Assembly (NCBI RefSeq): GCF_030915525.1
Contig: NZ_CP133269.1
Location: forward strand, 4,606,501-4,670,500
Reading direction: 5' to 3'
DNA length: 64,000 nt
Source of the DNA: Neobacillus sp. PS2-9
Lineage (GTDB): Bacteria; Bacillota; Bacilli; Bacillales; Cytobacillaceae
Under the pieces are notes generated by a model. It made no database searches. It was not told the DNA's origin and worked only from the letters and a program-made list of their open reading frames with translations. The position numbers and the translations under genes are program-made. Numbering within the stretch: the first letter of the stretch is position 1; the number at the start of each line of letters is the position of its first letter. This document shows positions 25,286 through 33,342 of the stretch, one piece after another.

Positions 25286-26806
25286 ATGGATAAGTTTAAA
25301 GAAAATAGTGTTTTTATTATCTCATTACTGCTGACCCTCATTTTTATTCTCTGGGGAGTTTTTTTTACAGATAATCTTACCAAGGTCACCAACGCCATTT
25401 ATAATGGCTCAATTGATTACCTTGGTTGGGTTTATCTCGGTACTACTCTATTCTTCGTTATTTTTTCTATCTACTTGTTATTCTCAAAGTACGGTAATAT
25501 CCGACTCGGCAGGAGAAATGATAAACCTGATTTCTCTACCGCTTCCTGGCTGGCAATGCTGTTTGGTGCTGGTATGGGTGTCGGGATTGTATATTGGAGC
25601 GTCGCCGAACCAGTAACCCATTATACAGCCCCTCCGTACGGGAAAGGTTATACTGTTGACGCAGCTAACACCGCAATGAAATACACATTTTTCCATTGGG
25701 GCTTGCACCCTTGGGCAATCTACACTGTAATAGGGTTAGCCCTTGCTTTTTTTCAGTATAATAAACGGCTTCCTGCAGCTATCAGCTCAGCGTTCCATCC
25801 CATTTTGGGCGACAGGATTTACGGGCCGATTGGCAAAACAATCGATATCTTGTCCATCTTTGCAACAGTTTTCGGTATTGCCACCTCTTTAGGGCTTGGG
25901 GCCATGCAGGTCACGGCAGGTATGCATGACATATTCGGCATTCCTAATACGTTATTTATCCAACTTATTGTCATTGTGGTCACAACAGTTCTTTTTATTA
26001 TTTCCATTAATACAGGCTTGGAAAGAGGAATAAAGTACTTATCCAACGCAGCTATCATCTTTTCAGTGGCAATCCTTGTACTGATTATGATTGTCGGTCC
26101 AGCATTAACCGTTATTAAAGTGTTTTTCAATACAACAGGACTGTATCTAAGTGACTTTTTACAAATGAGTTTACGGTTAAGCCCTTTTGGAAAGGGTGAG
26201 AAATGGATTGCTTCCTGGACCTTATTTTACTGGGCTTGGTGGATTGCATGGGCGCCATTCGTCGGCATGTTCATTGCCCGGGTTTCAAGAGGGAGGACAA
26301 TTAAGGAGTTTGTGGTTGGTGTATTGATTGTTCCCACACTTGGAACCTGTCTTTGGATGTCCGTATTTGGAGGTTCAGCACTTGAACTTGTTCAAGATCC
26401 CGGAAACCGCGATTTGGCAAAACAGATCGCCGAAAATATAAACTTGTCTATATTTATTTTCTTTGACCACCTTCCATTAAGCACCCTATTAAGCATTTTA
26501 GGTTTTGCCGTGGTCGCTATTTATTATATAACTGTCGCCGATACCGCAACCTTTGTATTAGGGATGCTAAGTGAAGGCGGAACGCTTAATCCTTCTAACA
26601 AAATAAAAATGACATGGGGTGTCATCCAATCTGCTTTATCGGCTGTTCTGCTGATCGCCGGTGGTTTGGAGGTATTGCAGACCGCTTCCATTGCCGCCGC
26701 ACTCCCATTTGCCATTATCATGCTCGCCATGTGCTACTCATTGCTAACAGGCTTAAAAAATGAAGCTGAATTACATAGAGGCAATAAAAGAAGCACACAA
26801 CATTAA
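25286..26806 (+). CDS. BCCT family betaine/choline/carnitine transporter
   Basis: A 506-residue, 12-helix membrane protein of the BCCT family. The family signatures are present: G-A-G-M-G-V-G-I-V-Y-W-S-V-A-E-P near 95-110, H-W-G-L-H-P-W-A-I-Y, and the tryptophan-rich helix W-T-L-F-Y-W-A-W-W-I-A-W-A-P-F-V-G. The Trp residues form the aromatic box for quaternary amines. The G-M-G-V-G stretch, without the Asp pairs of H+-coupled carriers, suggests Na+-coupled uptake like OpuD or BetP. ATG after AGGAGG. Likely used for osmoprotectant uptake. Terminator follows directly. Confidence 0.93.
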   Translation: MDKFKENSVFIISLLLTLIFILWGVFFTDNLTKVTNAIYNGSIDYLGWVYLGTTLFFVIFSIYLLFSKYGNIRLGRRNDKPDFSTASWLAMLFGAGMGVGIVYWSVAEPVTHYTAPPYGKGYTVDAANTAMKYTFFHWGLHPWAIYTVIGLALAFFQYNKRLPAAISSAFHPILGDRIYGPIGKTIDILSIFATVFGIATSLGLGAMQVTAGMHDIFGIPNTLFIQLIVIVVTTVLFIISINTGLERGIKYLSNAAIIFSVAILVLIMIVGPALTVIKVFFNTTGLYLSDFLQMSLRLSPFGKGEKWIASWTLFYWAWWIAWAPFVGMFIARVSRGRTIKEFVVGVLIVPTLGTCLWMSVFGGSALELVQDPGNRDLAKQIAENINLSIFIFFDHLPLSTLLSILGFAVVAIYYITVADTATFVLGMLSEGGTLNPSNKIKMTWGVIQSALSAVLLIAGGLEVLQTASIAAALPFAIIMLAMCYSLLTGLKNEAELHRGNKRSTQH

Positions 26807-26817
26807 TAGTGTTTATT

Positions 26818-26857
26818 AAAAAACCTTCCTGATTGTGTCATTAATCTGGAAGGTTTT
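26818..26857 (+). terminator. Terminator of BCCT gene
   Basis: Stem AAAACCTTCC/GGAAGGTTTT with a loop of about 18 bases, followed by T's. Lies 12 bp past the BCCT stop. Confidence 0.85.
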
Positions 26858-26876
26858 TGTGTAACGTTTAATTTTT

Positions 26877-27173
26877 CTATTTTCTAAACGCTACTTTTTC
26901 TTTAAATTGCCATGGGGAATAGGAAGCAAAAATAGGATGAACTCTATTAGTTAACGCATCGAATGTTCCTGATTTTGCAATCGCTATAAAAGCTAATACT
27001 GTAAGACCCACATCAGAAATAATAAACCCAATAACTGCTTGCCATACATTCTCTCCAGCAGCCTGTCCCAAATAGGCTGGAAAAATTAAATTCCCTGCAC
27101 CGAATAACATTGAAAATAACATTAAGCCAATAAACAGGATTTCTTTACTGGTTAATTTATTCAAACAATTCAT
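26877..27173 (-). pseudogene. Truncated 5' copy of brnQ
   Basis: The first 88 codons or so are nearly identical to the brnQ gene at 34911-36245: the DNA of 26912-27174 matches 35988-36252 with only a handful of changes. Homology then stops after a frameshift, giving an unrelated tail ending K-E-K-V-A-F-R-K. It would encode only the first two or three of twelve helices. The AGGTG ribosome binding site of the parent is absent because the duplication ends just before it. Not functional as a transporter. Confidence 0.9.
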
Positions 27174-27240
27174 GTATCACTAAATTAGAAAGAGTCTCCT
27201 GGCATACATTTTTTTCTCCTTCGAAATTAATCAACCTAAA

Positions 27241-27266
27241 AGGTGATACAAAAATTTGTATCACCT
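27241..27266. repeat. Perfect 26-bp palindrome
   Basis: AGGTGATACAAA and its complement around AA. It lies upstream of the truncated brnQ copy with no gene running into it from the right within 380 bp. It could be an operator or a bidirectional terminator; no long U-tract follows on either side. Confidence 0.7.
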
Positions 27267-27289
27267 CAATTTATAGCTACTATAAAACC

Positions 27290-27332
27290 GCCTCTATTAT
27301 GATAAGGTTCTCCGTAACGCATCTAATGAGGC
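27290..27332. repeat. Short dispersed repeat CCTC...GAGG, copy 1
   Basis: CCTCTATTATGATAAGG, TTCTCCGTAACG and ATCTAATGAGG; nearly the same text occurs at 38102-38146. Related fragments (CTCATTTACTTATGATACGGTTCACTCC near 40635, and TTCACCATAACAGATCTAAATGAGG near 52270, read piecewise) show a widespread small repeat with complementary ends. Confidence 0.7.
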
Positions 27333-27460
27333 TCTCTTGTATTTTTTTAAAATAACAAAAAAAAGTTTAATCAAATCACCCTTTATTAAAAAACACGTCT
27401 CATCTCACTTCTTTTAAATAAGAAGTCTTATCCTTAATTGAATAAACAGCGATAGTAGAA

Positions 27461-27647
27461 TAAGCGGAGATTTTTCGGTTAGATGCAAAATAGAGCTCGT
27501 TTCGGGGTATATAAGGGGAGGTTTTCCGATTATGCAAAGCAAAATTACCCATTTTCACGTTTTTAGAGTCAATAGGCGTAATCTCTCCGTCTATTTAAGC
27601 TATTATTAATCCTATTTACTAATTAAGAGAAATTTCTCCGTCTATTT
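27461..27647. repeat. Cluster of four short CGG/CCG near-palindromes
   Basis: Four units of about 21-25 bp at 27461, 27512, 27574 and 27623, such as TAAGCGGAGATTTTTCGGTTA and TTAAGAGAAATTTCTCCGTC. The same small motif appears inside the family A MITEs. No coding potential. The last unit ends at the stop of the nuclease-like gene. Confidence 0.6.
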
Positions 27648-27648
27648 A

Positions 27649-28311
27649 TCAGATTGGGTGCTTAACCTGATCCCCCAACCGATACGAGCGGACCCTCACG
27701 ATCCCAGAAGCGGGAATAAGCATCTTTTTATCGACTAGTTGAGAAAGTACTTTTTTTACCGTCTTGTCACTTAGCTTCAAATACTTCTCGACTTCTATAG
27801 GGGATATGGCTTCTCCTTTTCGGATCGCTAGCCGAAGCACTTCCTTTTCGACTAAGGACAGAGTGGTCTGATCCAGTTCATCCCCCAGCCATTGGCCAAT
27901 CACTTGCTGAACAATTTGTTGGCAGCGACGAGGCTTCTCTTTAACTTGATCATAAGAAAATCGGATCACGGTCCATCCGTCAATCACCAACTGGTTTTGG
28001 CGTTCCAGGCTGTCAGCAAATTTCCATCTGCTTATGTTCTTTAAGTGAGGACCGTACCCGTCGATCTCAAGACAAATCCGGATGGCGGGACGAATATAAG
28101 CAAAATCCAAATACCTTTTGCCATCCTTGAAATCATTGACTTCATATTCTGGATGCAAATGCCGAAAATGGTGAAATAAGGGCCACCACACTTGCTTCAA
28201 AAACAACATTTCGGCCTGGTTGTGACCTTCTCGTAAACGCCGCAACCGTTCACCGGTTCTTGCCTGCAAGTGAGTGTTCAAAAAGGCCTTGTATTCTTCT
28301 TCAAATCCCAT
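27649..28311 (-). CDS. DUF559/Vsr-like endonuclease with winged helix
   Basis: A 220-residue protein. Residues about 35-145 have the Vsr/DUF559 endonuclease-like pattern: Q-A-E-M-L-F-L-K-Q-V-W-W-P-L, Y-L-D-F-A-Y-I, I-C-L-E-I-D-G-Y-G-P-H and R-Q-N-Q-L-V-I-D-G-W-T-V-I-R-F-S. The D and E-I-D positions fit a PD-(D/E)XK active site. Residues 165-215 form a winged helix. The ATG at 28311 follows a strong GGAGGAGG; the upstream ATG is rejected. It stands alone. Homologues in bacilli are often mislabelled as response regulators; there is no receiver domain. A DNA-repair or nicking function is inferred. Confidence 0.8.
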   Translation of the reverse strand: MGFEEEYKAFLNTHLQARTGERLRRLREGHNQAEMLFLKQVWWPLFHHFRHLHPEYEVNDFKDGKRYLDFAYIRPAIRICLEIDGYGPHLKNISRWKFADSLERQNQLVIDGWTVIRFSYDQVKEKPRRCQQIVQQVIGQWLGDELDQTTLSLVEKEVLRLAIRKGEAISPIEVEKYLKLSDKTVKKVLSQLVDKKMLIPASGIVRVRSYRLGDQVKHPI

Positions 28312-28996
28312 AGAATCCCTCCTCCTATCCAATGGTCATCTCTTTTACAGAACCCTTAATAAAACTATTGCCAATAAATCATTTAAACAAATATAGTGGA
28401 CAAACTACAAAAATTATACAGTTAGCCTAAATGGCTTAACTAATTTGGAAACCAAGATCCACAACATGGGCATTTAATGCATACATATTCTCGATGCAAC
28501 GAATGAATCATCTCCATTATTTATTTACTTGAACTTCGGAAAGTTTTTTAAAATTAATGAGTAATAATGCGAGTGAAAAAAGAAGTTTAATGTGTCTTAT
28601 ATTGGAGAAATTTAAAGGCAAATAAAGACTTGCAGAGTAGCTAACATAAAAAGAAAATTTGAGGATAGAACTATTTTTAGTTTAATAGAATTCTTAATTT
28701 TGTCAATTTATTTTCTTTATATTTCGACAATAACTTGGCCACTTTTTTATAAAAGGTAATTAAATCTACTGTTTTTTTACGACACACGAACTTATAGGAT
28801 TTAGTTAAAAACAAGAAATTTTCTATAATTGCCATTTCTATTACCAATCCTGTTTAGAAAGAAATGCCCATTTGAAGATTGTAATAGGTGGTAAAGTATT
28901 CTTGGAAGTCAGCGAACTGATATACGATCTGTTTCTTATTTAATTAATAATTCAGTTTAGGAATCATTGTATGAATCAAAATTCTATTAATTTTTA
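28312..28996. other. Long AT-rich intergenic region
   Basis: Nearly 700 bp with no open frame of note on either strand, no clear terminator and no recognisable protein remnant. It runs into the second family A MITE. It may be decayed coding DNA. Confidence 0.5.
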
Positions 28997-29272
28997 GGCT
29001 CTGTTATTATTCATTATTGATTTTTATTTATGTGTTTGCTAATTCATAGGCGGAGAATTTCCGGCTAATGTTTAAAAAGAAAGCTTAAGAAGCAGATATA
29101 AGCGGAAAAATTCCGATTAACTGCTTTAAATAAGTCAAAATCCTAAGATTTAAATAATATAAACGGAAAAACTTCCTTTATTTTTAAGGAAATATGGGTA
29201 TTTCCCAATTTAAGCGGAATTTTACCTCTTATTTTTCAAACACAGTGAATCAACATTAGTTATAACAGAGCC
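28997..29272. mobile_element. MITE-like element, family A, copy 2 (276 bp, inverted)
   Basis: The reverse complement aligns along its length with 17397-17672. It begins GGCTCTGTTATTATTC and ends with the inverse of GGCTCTGTTATAAC. No target duplication is evident at its flanks, so it is probably an older insertion or one flank was lost. It has no coding capacity. Confidence 0.85.
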
Positions 29273-29513
29273 GCTTTTTTAGGAAAACCTACACATCGGG
29301 AGTATTATTTACAAAACCCATCTCTGATCTATAAATCACTTTTTATCTAAACTTTTACAAAAACCTCATTTACTTTTGAAATGCACTTCAATCGTTAGAC
29401 ACAAAACTAACAATTGGAGGTGGTTCCTTATGTTACGATTCACCCACCAACACATTATACGGTGGTCAATAAATGAAAGGAAGCCTCTACTGAGACCTCC
29501 TCTTTTGCTCCAC

Positions 29514-30983
29514 TTAGTGATGAAACCCGTTATCACATTTCGTATCATGTGGCATTGGCCCGTCCAGGGAATCCAGAAAGGCGACGGCCTGTTTGAGGTT
29601 CATCAAAAACAAATGCGCGAGGTCCATGGAAAATCCATTTCGAACCACCACGCGCATAATCGTCACCTCTTCCATATCTGGCGGTAATGGATAGGCAGGC
29701 ACTTGCCAACCGAACACACGCAATTGCCGAGACAAATCATAAAGATTCCAGTTTAATGTGTACCCTTCTTTCATTCGCCAAGCGAAAACCGGAATATCCG
29801 AACCATCAGACAAAAGTTCGAACGGTGCCATCTCCTGAATAGCCTTGCTAAGAAAAAGAGCGACTTTCTGAGATGCCCTTTGCACATCATGGTACCCACT
29901 TTTTCCTAAACGCAGGTAATTGTAATATTGCAGGAGCACTTGCGCCCCAGGACGAGAGAAATTCAGGGCAATAGTCGGCATATTCCCGCCCAAATAGGAG
30001 ACGCGGAAGATGAGGTCATCAGGAAGATCTTCCGCTTCCCGCCAAATAATCCATCCCAACCCAGGATACACTAGTCCATATTTATGTCCAGATACATTGA
30101 TGGACTTCACCCTGGGTAATTGAAAATCCCAGACCAAGTCTGGTTGAAGAAACGGTGCTATAAATCCTCCCGAAGCCGCATCCACATGCATAGGAATGTC
30201 GAGGCCCGTCCTCTCCTGTAAATCATCCAACGCTTTCGCAATCGTGGCAACCGGTTCATAAAGCCCGGTATAAGTCTCACCAAGAATCGGTACCACACCT
30301 ATCGTATTTTCATCCACTGCAGCTAGGACCCCCTGGGGATCCAAATGTGGATGCTCTGGGCTAATCTTCACATACCGTGGTTCGACCTCCCAATAGTTGG
30401 CGAATTTTTCCCAAACAACTTGAACAGCGGAACTGAATACGATATTGGGCCGATCCGCCGGCTTCCCTTCTCTTTTTCGTGCATTTTGCCATCGTCTCTT
30501 TAACGCAAGCCCCCCGAGCATACATGCCTCTGAAGAACCAGTGGTTGAAACGCCCATCGTCGTAAGGGGGTTGGGCGAATGCCAGAGGTTGGCGAGAATT
30601 CGGACACAGCGCTCCTCTATTGCGGCTGTCTGCGGATATTCGTCCTTGTCAATCATGTTCTTGTCGAATGATTTGGCATATAAGTCTTTTGCAGCAGGCT
30701 CCATCCATGTGCTAACGAATGTTGCCAGATTCAGGCGTGCATTGCCATCAAGAGCAATTTCATCGTGGACGATTTGATACGCTGTTTCGGGTAACATGCC
30801 TTCATCAGGCATGTTAAAGCGCGGAACGGCTAATTCGCCTTCACGGGCAAACAGAGGATTAACAGAAAATTCGTGAGGCAGCTCCCTTTGCACATGACGC
30901 GGTAGACATTGTTGCTTATCTGGCATGCCCCCTTTTCCTTCGTATGCATCGTTTTGAACTTCTTCTTTTCGATCCTGTGGCAT
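29514..30983 (-). CDS. gadB: Glutamate decarboxylase
   Basis: A 489-residue PLP enzyme of the group II decarboxylases that converts glutamate to GABA and CO2, consuming a proton. Seen: the substrate-binding stretch N-L-A-T-F-V-S-T-W-M near 85-94, T-G-S-S-E-A near 148, H-V-D-A-A-S-G-G-F near 266, and S-I-N-V-S-G-H-K-Y with the PLP lysine K301. The C-terminus ends F-H-H, similar to the C-terminal His plug of E. coli GadB. ATG with AAAGGAGG. No antiporter gene is beside it; the YjeM-like permease at 52369 is 21 kb away. A role in acid tolerance or GABA supply is inferred. Confidence 0.95.
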   Translation of the reverse strand: MPQDRKEEVQNDAYEGKGGMPDKQQCLPRHVQRELPHEFSVNPLFAREGELAVPRFNMPDEGMLPETAYQIVHDEIALDGNARLNLATFVSTWMEPAAKDLYAKSFDKNMIDKDEYPQTAAIEERCVRILANLWHSPNPLTTMGVSTTGSSEACMLGGLALKRRWQNARKREGKPADRPNIVFSSAVQVVWEKFANYWEVEPRYVKISPEHPHLDPQGVLAAVDENTIGVVPILGETYTGLYEPVATIAKALDDLQERTGLDIPMHVDAASGGFIAPFLQPDLVWDFQLPRVKSINVSGHKYGLVYPGLGWIIWREAEDLPDDLIFRVSYLGGNMPTIALNFSRPGAQVLLQYYNYLRLGKSGYHDVQRASQKVALFLSKAIQEMAPFELLSDGSDIPVFAWRMKEGYTLNWNLYDLSRQLRVFGWQVPAYPLPPDMEEVTIMRVVVRNGFSMDLAHLFLMNLKQAVAFLDSLDGPMPHDTKCDNGFHH

Positions 30984-31105
30984 ACAAGGCCTCCTTTATT
31001 TATTGTTTAACCATCCTATTATTTACAAAAAAGCATTTGGTAAACCATTACCTATATACGATACTGTTCACCCCGTGCCAGGCACCCTAATGATTCTTAT
31101 TATTT

Positions 31106-31288
31106 GGCTGTGTTAAAGAACAGTGTTGATTTATACACCCTGTTGATTGGAGCGGAAGGCACGAAGACTCCTGTGGGAGTATGGTTCAGGGGAGACCCCG
31201 CAGGCGCAAGCGCCGAGGAGGCTCGCCGAAACACCCACGGAAAGCGAAGTGCCTGGAGCGGAAATCAACAGGCAAATTTAACAGAGCC
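31106..31288. mobile_element. MITE-like element, family B, copy 1 (183 bp)
   Basis: Ends GGCTGTGTTAAAG and, inverted, GGCTCTGTTAAAT; a TGTTGATTT block follows each end. A perfect 8-bp target duplication TATTATTT flanks it (31098-31105 and 31289-31296). The GC-rich interior (GACTCCTGTGGGAGT, GCAGGCGCAAGCGCC) is highly structured. An open frame across it is an artefact. About 90 percent similar to the copy at 49961-50142. Confidence 0.9.
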
Positions 31289-31397
31289 TATTATTTAAAG
31301 CCGGATTAAAAATGATTGTCCATTGTGTGTCAAACTCCACATCTGATTTCCCAACTCTGTGGTATTCTAGTTATAGACTACTTTTGGAGGTTATGAT

Positions 31398-32570
31398 ATG
31401 CAACTTACATTGGAAAATCCGAAAAGCACCAAAAGTGAAAAACCATTTTCACGGACTAATCCATTTCGAGCAAAAGTTCTAAAAAATAGTAATTTAAATG
31501 GAACTGGCTCTAGCAAGGAAACCAGACACATTGAGTTATCATTAAAAGATTCAGGTCTTTCTTACAACCCGGGTGATGCACTTGGCGTTGTGCCGGCAAA
31601 TGATCCGGAACTTGTCGCTTCTCTTCTTGAGGTAATGGGCTGGGATGAAGAATCGGTTGTAACTGTTAGTAAGCTAGGTGAGACCCTCCCGTTAAAGGAA
31701 GCACTGACTTCTTACTTTGAAATTACACTTCTGACTAAGAAAATCTTACAACAAGCAGCAGCATTTACTGAAAATGAATTGCTTCAAAACCTTGTGTTAG
31801 TTGAGAATTCAACCCAACTAAAGGAATATTGCTATGGGCGTGATTTGCTTGATATGTTACGTGATTTTGGTCCATGGAAGGCTTCTGCCCAGGACATTGT
31901 TTCTATATTAAGAAAAATGACGCCGCGTCTCTATTCAATTGCAAGCAGCCTTACAGCAAATCCTGATGAAGTTCATCTAACGATAGGTGCAGTACGCTAC
32001 ACGGCGCATGGACGTGACCGAAAAGGCGTTTGTTCTGTTTTATGTGCTGAACGTCTTCAGGAAGGGGATACGCTTCCAGTCTTTGTTCAAGCTAATAAAC
32101 ACTTCAATTTGCCAGATTCCCAAGATACAGATATTATCATGGTTGGTCCTGGGACGGGCATTGCACCATTCCGTTCTTTTATCCAGGAACGTGCAGTTAA
32201 TAAAGCAACCGGCCGTTCATGGCTGTTTTTTGGGGATCAGCATGCTGCCTCGGATTTTCTTTATCAAAACGAGTTGGAACAATACCAACAAGATGGGGTA
32301 TTAACAAGACTTGATACGGCATTTTCCCGCGATGCGGTTCAAAAAGTTTATGTCCAGCATAAATTGATCGAACATAGCAAAGAATTATTTGCATGGATTG
32401 AAAAAGGAGCTATATTCTACGTTTGTGGGGATAAGGAACATATGGCGAAAGACGTCAACGACACGCTTATTACCATTATTGAACAGGAAGGTACAATGGA
32501 TCGTGAAGCAGCCGAAGCGTATCTTAAAGATATGCAGAAGCAAGGACGTTATCAACGTGATGTGTATTAA
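31398..32570 (+). CDS. CysJ-like FAD/NADPH reductase lacking the flavodoxin domain
   Basis: A 390-residue diflavin-reductase-like protein that contains only the FAD- and NADPH-binding parts of CysJ. It has Y-N-P-G-D-A-L-G-V-V-P-A-N near 50, the FAD motif R-L-Y-S-I-A-S-S near 175, the R-K-G-V-C-S loop, G-P-G-T-G-I-A-P-F-R-S near 250, and a C-terminal R-D-V-Y that stacks on the flavin. Typical CysJ is about 600 residues with an N-terminal FMN domain; none is encoded upstream (31289-31397 is non-coding and then a MITE). It must reduce a separate flavodoxin or another acceptor. No cysI or cysH is nearby. ATG with GGAGG. Confidence 0.9.
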   Translation: MQLTLENPKSTKSEKPFSRTNPFRAKVLKNSNLNGTGSSKETRHIELSLKDSGLSYNPGDALGVVPANDPELVASLLEVMGWDEESVVTVSKLGETLPLKEALTSYFEITLLTKKILQQAAAFTENELLQNLVLVENSTQLKEYCYGRDLLDMLRDFGPWKASAQDIVSILRKMTPRLYSIASSLTANPDEVHLTIGAVRYTAHGRDRKGVCSVLCAERLQEGDTLPVFVQANKHFNLPDSQDTDIIMVGPGTGIAPFRSFIQERAVNKATGRSWLFFGDQHAASDFLYQNELEQYQQDGVLTRLDTAFSRDAVQKVYVQHKLIEHSKELFAWIEKGAIFYVCGDKEHMAKDVNDTLITIIEQEGTMDREAAEAYLKDMQKQGRYQRDVY

Positions 32571-33342
32571 CTATGAATGAAAGGGCATTGGCCATTTCAC
32601 TCCAAAAAGAACCTTTTTGATTAATAAAATTTTACCATTCATTAAATGCCAACTTTAACAGTAACTCATTATTTTGATTAAATATAAAGCAAAGAGACAC
32701 TTCATTCTTTTTTACGAAGTGTCTCTTTGCTTTTTATGCTTTTCTATATGAATAAAAAAGAAATATGTCATGCAATTGCAGAATTAGAATCTCACAATTA
32801 TTACATAGTTTTACATTTACTATTAGAAATAGATTTAATTTGCTAAAAATTAAATCTATTTAGACGCAATTTATGCTATTGTCAAATTAAGCAAGGTGAA
32901 CACAATACATACCTGTGGCTCGTATCCAAACCATGTGGAGTGTGGCGTGAAAAAAGGGAAGGGTAATAGCTGATTGAATGACCTTTGGACTCCTTCGTAT
33001 TGTCGAGAGGATGGTTTATGTTCTTTCAGCGAACGGATTCAAATTTAAAAATAATTGTAGGAGGTGCTCAGAATTCTTGTAAGGCTTTTTACACTTAAGA
33101 TAGACCTCTAGTTGAAAACCTTCGTGTAAATCCATTTTATTTTAAATGAATGTAATTATATTTTTTTTGCTCATATTCATAAAATGTACACTGGCTATTA
33201 TCTTTTTACTCTTACCTTGTGCAATATACCTTTTCAGCAAGATTTCTCTTCTGAGTATCACGATTATTTTATTATCCATGTCTTGACTTACAAATTTTTC
33301 TACCAATATGTTTCCTAAAATTCAGTAGGAGGTTATTGCTAT
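32571..33342. other. 770-bp intergenic region with palindromes, no gene
   Basis: Contains the cysJ-like gene terminator (listed), a perfect 15-bp AT-rich stem at 32827-32861 (AAATAGATTTAATTT and complement, 5-base loop), and a more GC-rich patch at 32904-33020. In that patch CAATAC (32904) could pair with GTATTG (32997) and AACCAT (32927) with ATGGTT (33013). I could not match it to a riboswitch or known RNA. It lies upstream of the secreted nuclease gene. Confidence 0.5.
32687..32735 (+). terminator. Terminator of cysJ-like gene
   Basis: A 17-bp near-perfect stem (AAGCAAAGAGACACTTC with its complement) and a T run. Confidence 0.92.

Noticed and set aside
29376..29687. Plus-strand 103-aa open frame
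   Set aside because: It overlaps the end of gadB on the other strand and has no family features.
31104..31298. 64-aa open frame
   Set aside because: It coincides with the family B MITE, whose second copy does not keep it.
31289..31397. Missing flavodoxin domain of CysJ in an upstream frame
   Set aside because: All frames are closed and the region is a MITE flank and promoter DNA, so the gene is short by design.
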